A DNA stretch of 64,000 nucleotides from CAYWMY01 sp046352935 (GTDB lineage: Bacteria; Pseudomonadota; Gammaproteobacteria; Steroidobacterales; Steroidobacteraceae). This document shows, piece after piece, positions 63,514 to 64,000 of this stretch (positions are counted from its first letter, which is position 1; each line of letters opens with the position of its first letter). Location of the stretch: the NCBI GenBank assembly GCA_046352935.1, contig JAXMGR010000002.1, positions 1-64,000 of the forward strand, given 5' to 3'. A model generated the notes under the pieces. It searched no databases, was not told the DNA's origin, and saw only the letters and a list, made by a program, of their open reading frames with translations. A program made the position numbers and the translations under genes.

Positions 63514-64000
63514 ACCCACCCGTCTCCCCCCTCGACTGGACACTGGCTGGCGCGGCCTTGACCCTCGGGCTCGGCGGGAGCGCGCATTGCCTGGCCATGT
63601 GCAGCGGCATCGCCGCCGCAGCCGCCCCCCGCGGCCCGGGACTGGCGACCCGCCTGCGCGGGTCGCTCACGCTGAACGCCGGACGCCTGGCGACCTACGT
63701 CGTCCTCGGCGTCGCGGTGGGGGCCGCGGTACGCGTCACCGGGACTTTCGACCGGCCCGCAGGCGTGTGGTGGCCGGCCCGTATCGTCGTCGCAGCACTC
63801 ATCCTGGCGGTCGCCCTGCGGATGCTGGCGGGCCGGGACGTGCTGGGCCTGGAGCGGTTGGGACAGGGCGTCTGGCGCCGGATCCGGCCGCTCACGCGCC
63901 GGGCGGCGGACCTTCCCGTGCCGCTGCGGACCGTCGCCATCGGGGCAATCTGGGGCCTGCTGCCCTGCGGCCTCGTGTACTCCGCCCTGGCCCTGGCGGC
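63510..64000 (+). CDS. TauE/SafE (UreH-like) family membrane protein, truncated at the right edge
   Basis: The first 163 residues of a polytopic membrane protein run off the window. The N-terminal motif GGSAHCLAMCSG (about 22-33) and GLLPCGLVYSALALA (about 150-164) are typical of the sulfite exporter TauE/SafE family subgroup often found directly after ccoS, where a role in copper or oxidase assembly has been proposed. Its ATG overlaps the ccoS stop. Confidence 0.88.
   Translation, partial: MNPPVSPLDWTLAGAALTLGLGGSAHCLAMCSGIAAAAAPRGPGLATRLRGSLTLNAGRLATYVVLGVAVGAAVRVTGTFDRPAGVWWPARIVVAALILAVALRMLAGRDVLGLERLGQGVWRRIRPLTRRAADLPVPLRTVAIGAIWGLLPCGLVYSALALA

Overview
The window is a contiguous stretch of very GC-rich, gene-dense bacterial chromosome. 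The gene orders ftsK-lolA-(vanZ-like)-rarA-crcB-serS and trxB-(FemAB/GNAT-like)-aat-infA, together with a cbb3 oxidase (ccoNOQP-ccoGHIS), are those of Gammaproteobacteria. GC content, frequent GTG starts and the mix of genes suggest a Xanthomonadales/Nevskiales/Steroidobacterales-like lineage. That is an inference; no rRNA or other decisive marker lies in the window. I saw no tRNA, rRNA, CRISPR array, insertion sequence, integrase or phage gene.

Layout. (1) 1-5177, minus strand: the housekeeping run ftsK, lolA, vanZ-like, rarA, crcB and the first codons of serS, mostly coupled by overlapping stop/start codons. (2) 5544-8666, plus strand: trxB, a FemAB/GNAT-like protein, aat and infA. (3) 8942-13787, minus strand: kup and a mocA - metallo-hydrolase - modF-like ABC run. 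(4) 13924-20721, plus strand: xdhC, a small exported protein, then moeA, moaA, moaC, mobA, moaD and a multidomain MoaE-MoeB-rhodanese fusion. This is an almost complete molybdenum-cofactor pathway, but no molybdoenzyme is present in the window. (5) 20806-25348, plus strand: a GST, an FMN-barrel protein coupled to a radical SAM protein, and a PQQ/heme-c alcohol dehydrogenase ending in a clear intrinsic terminator.

(6) 25849-42414, minus strand: a type I secretion operon. Three large paralogous RTX proteins (1127, 1518 and 1256 aa) are followed by the PrtD-type ABC exporter, HlyD-type adaptor and TolC-type outer-membrane protein. The 1256- and 1127-aa proteins each carry exactly seven delta-60 repeats; the 1518-aa protein has four tandem [RTX - M10-like - VCBS] super-repeats. 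(7) 42588-48167, minus strand: one uninterrupted 1859-aa reading frame joining a GMC/cholesterol-oxidase-like flavoprotein, an alpha/beta hydrolase with a cysteine in the nucleophile elbow, and a PhoD-like metallophosphatase. This is the most unusual protein here. (8) 48242-51255: a sensor kinase (plus) and a NarL/FixJ-type response regulator (minus) converge and overlap at their 3' ends; a LuxR-type regulator diverges from the response regulator across a perfect 20-bp inverted repeat that looks like an operator. (9) 51237-55484, minus strand: an acyl-CoA dehydrogenase followed by proB and proA. (10) 55764-64000, plus strand: ccoN, ccoO, ccoQ, ccoP, an unnamed small membrane protein, ccoG, a very short FixH-like protein, ccoI, ccoS and a truncated TauE/SafE-family membrane protein.

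How the parts fit. The conserved blocks (1, 2, 9, 10) supply cell division, lipoprotein sorting, thioredoxin reduction, translation initiation, proline synthesis and high-affinity respiration. Block 4 makes molybdopterin and both dinucleotide forms (MobA for guanine, MocA for cytosine), with XdhC and a ModF-like ATPase pointing to a xanthine-dehydrogenase-family enzyme elsewhere in the genome. Blocks 6-8 look like an accessory module for secreted repeat proteins, a giant multi-enzyme protein and its possible signalling genes.
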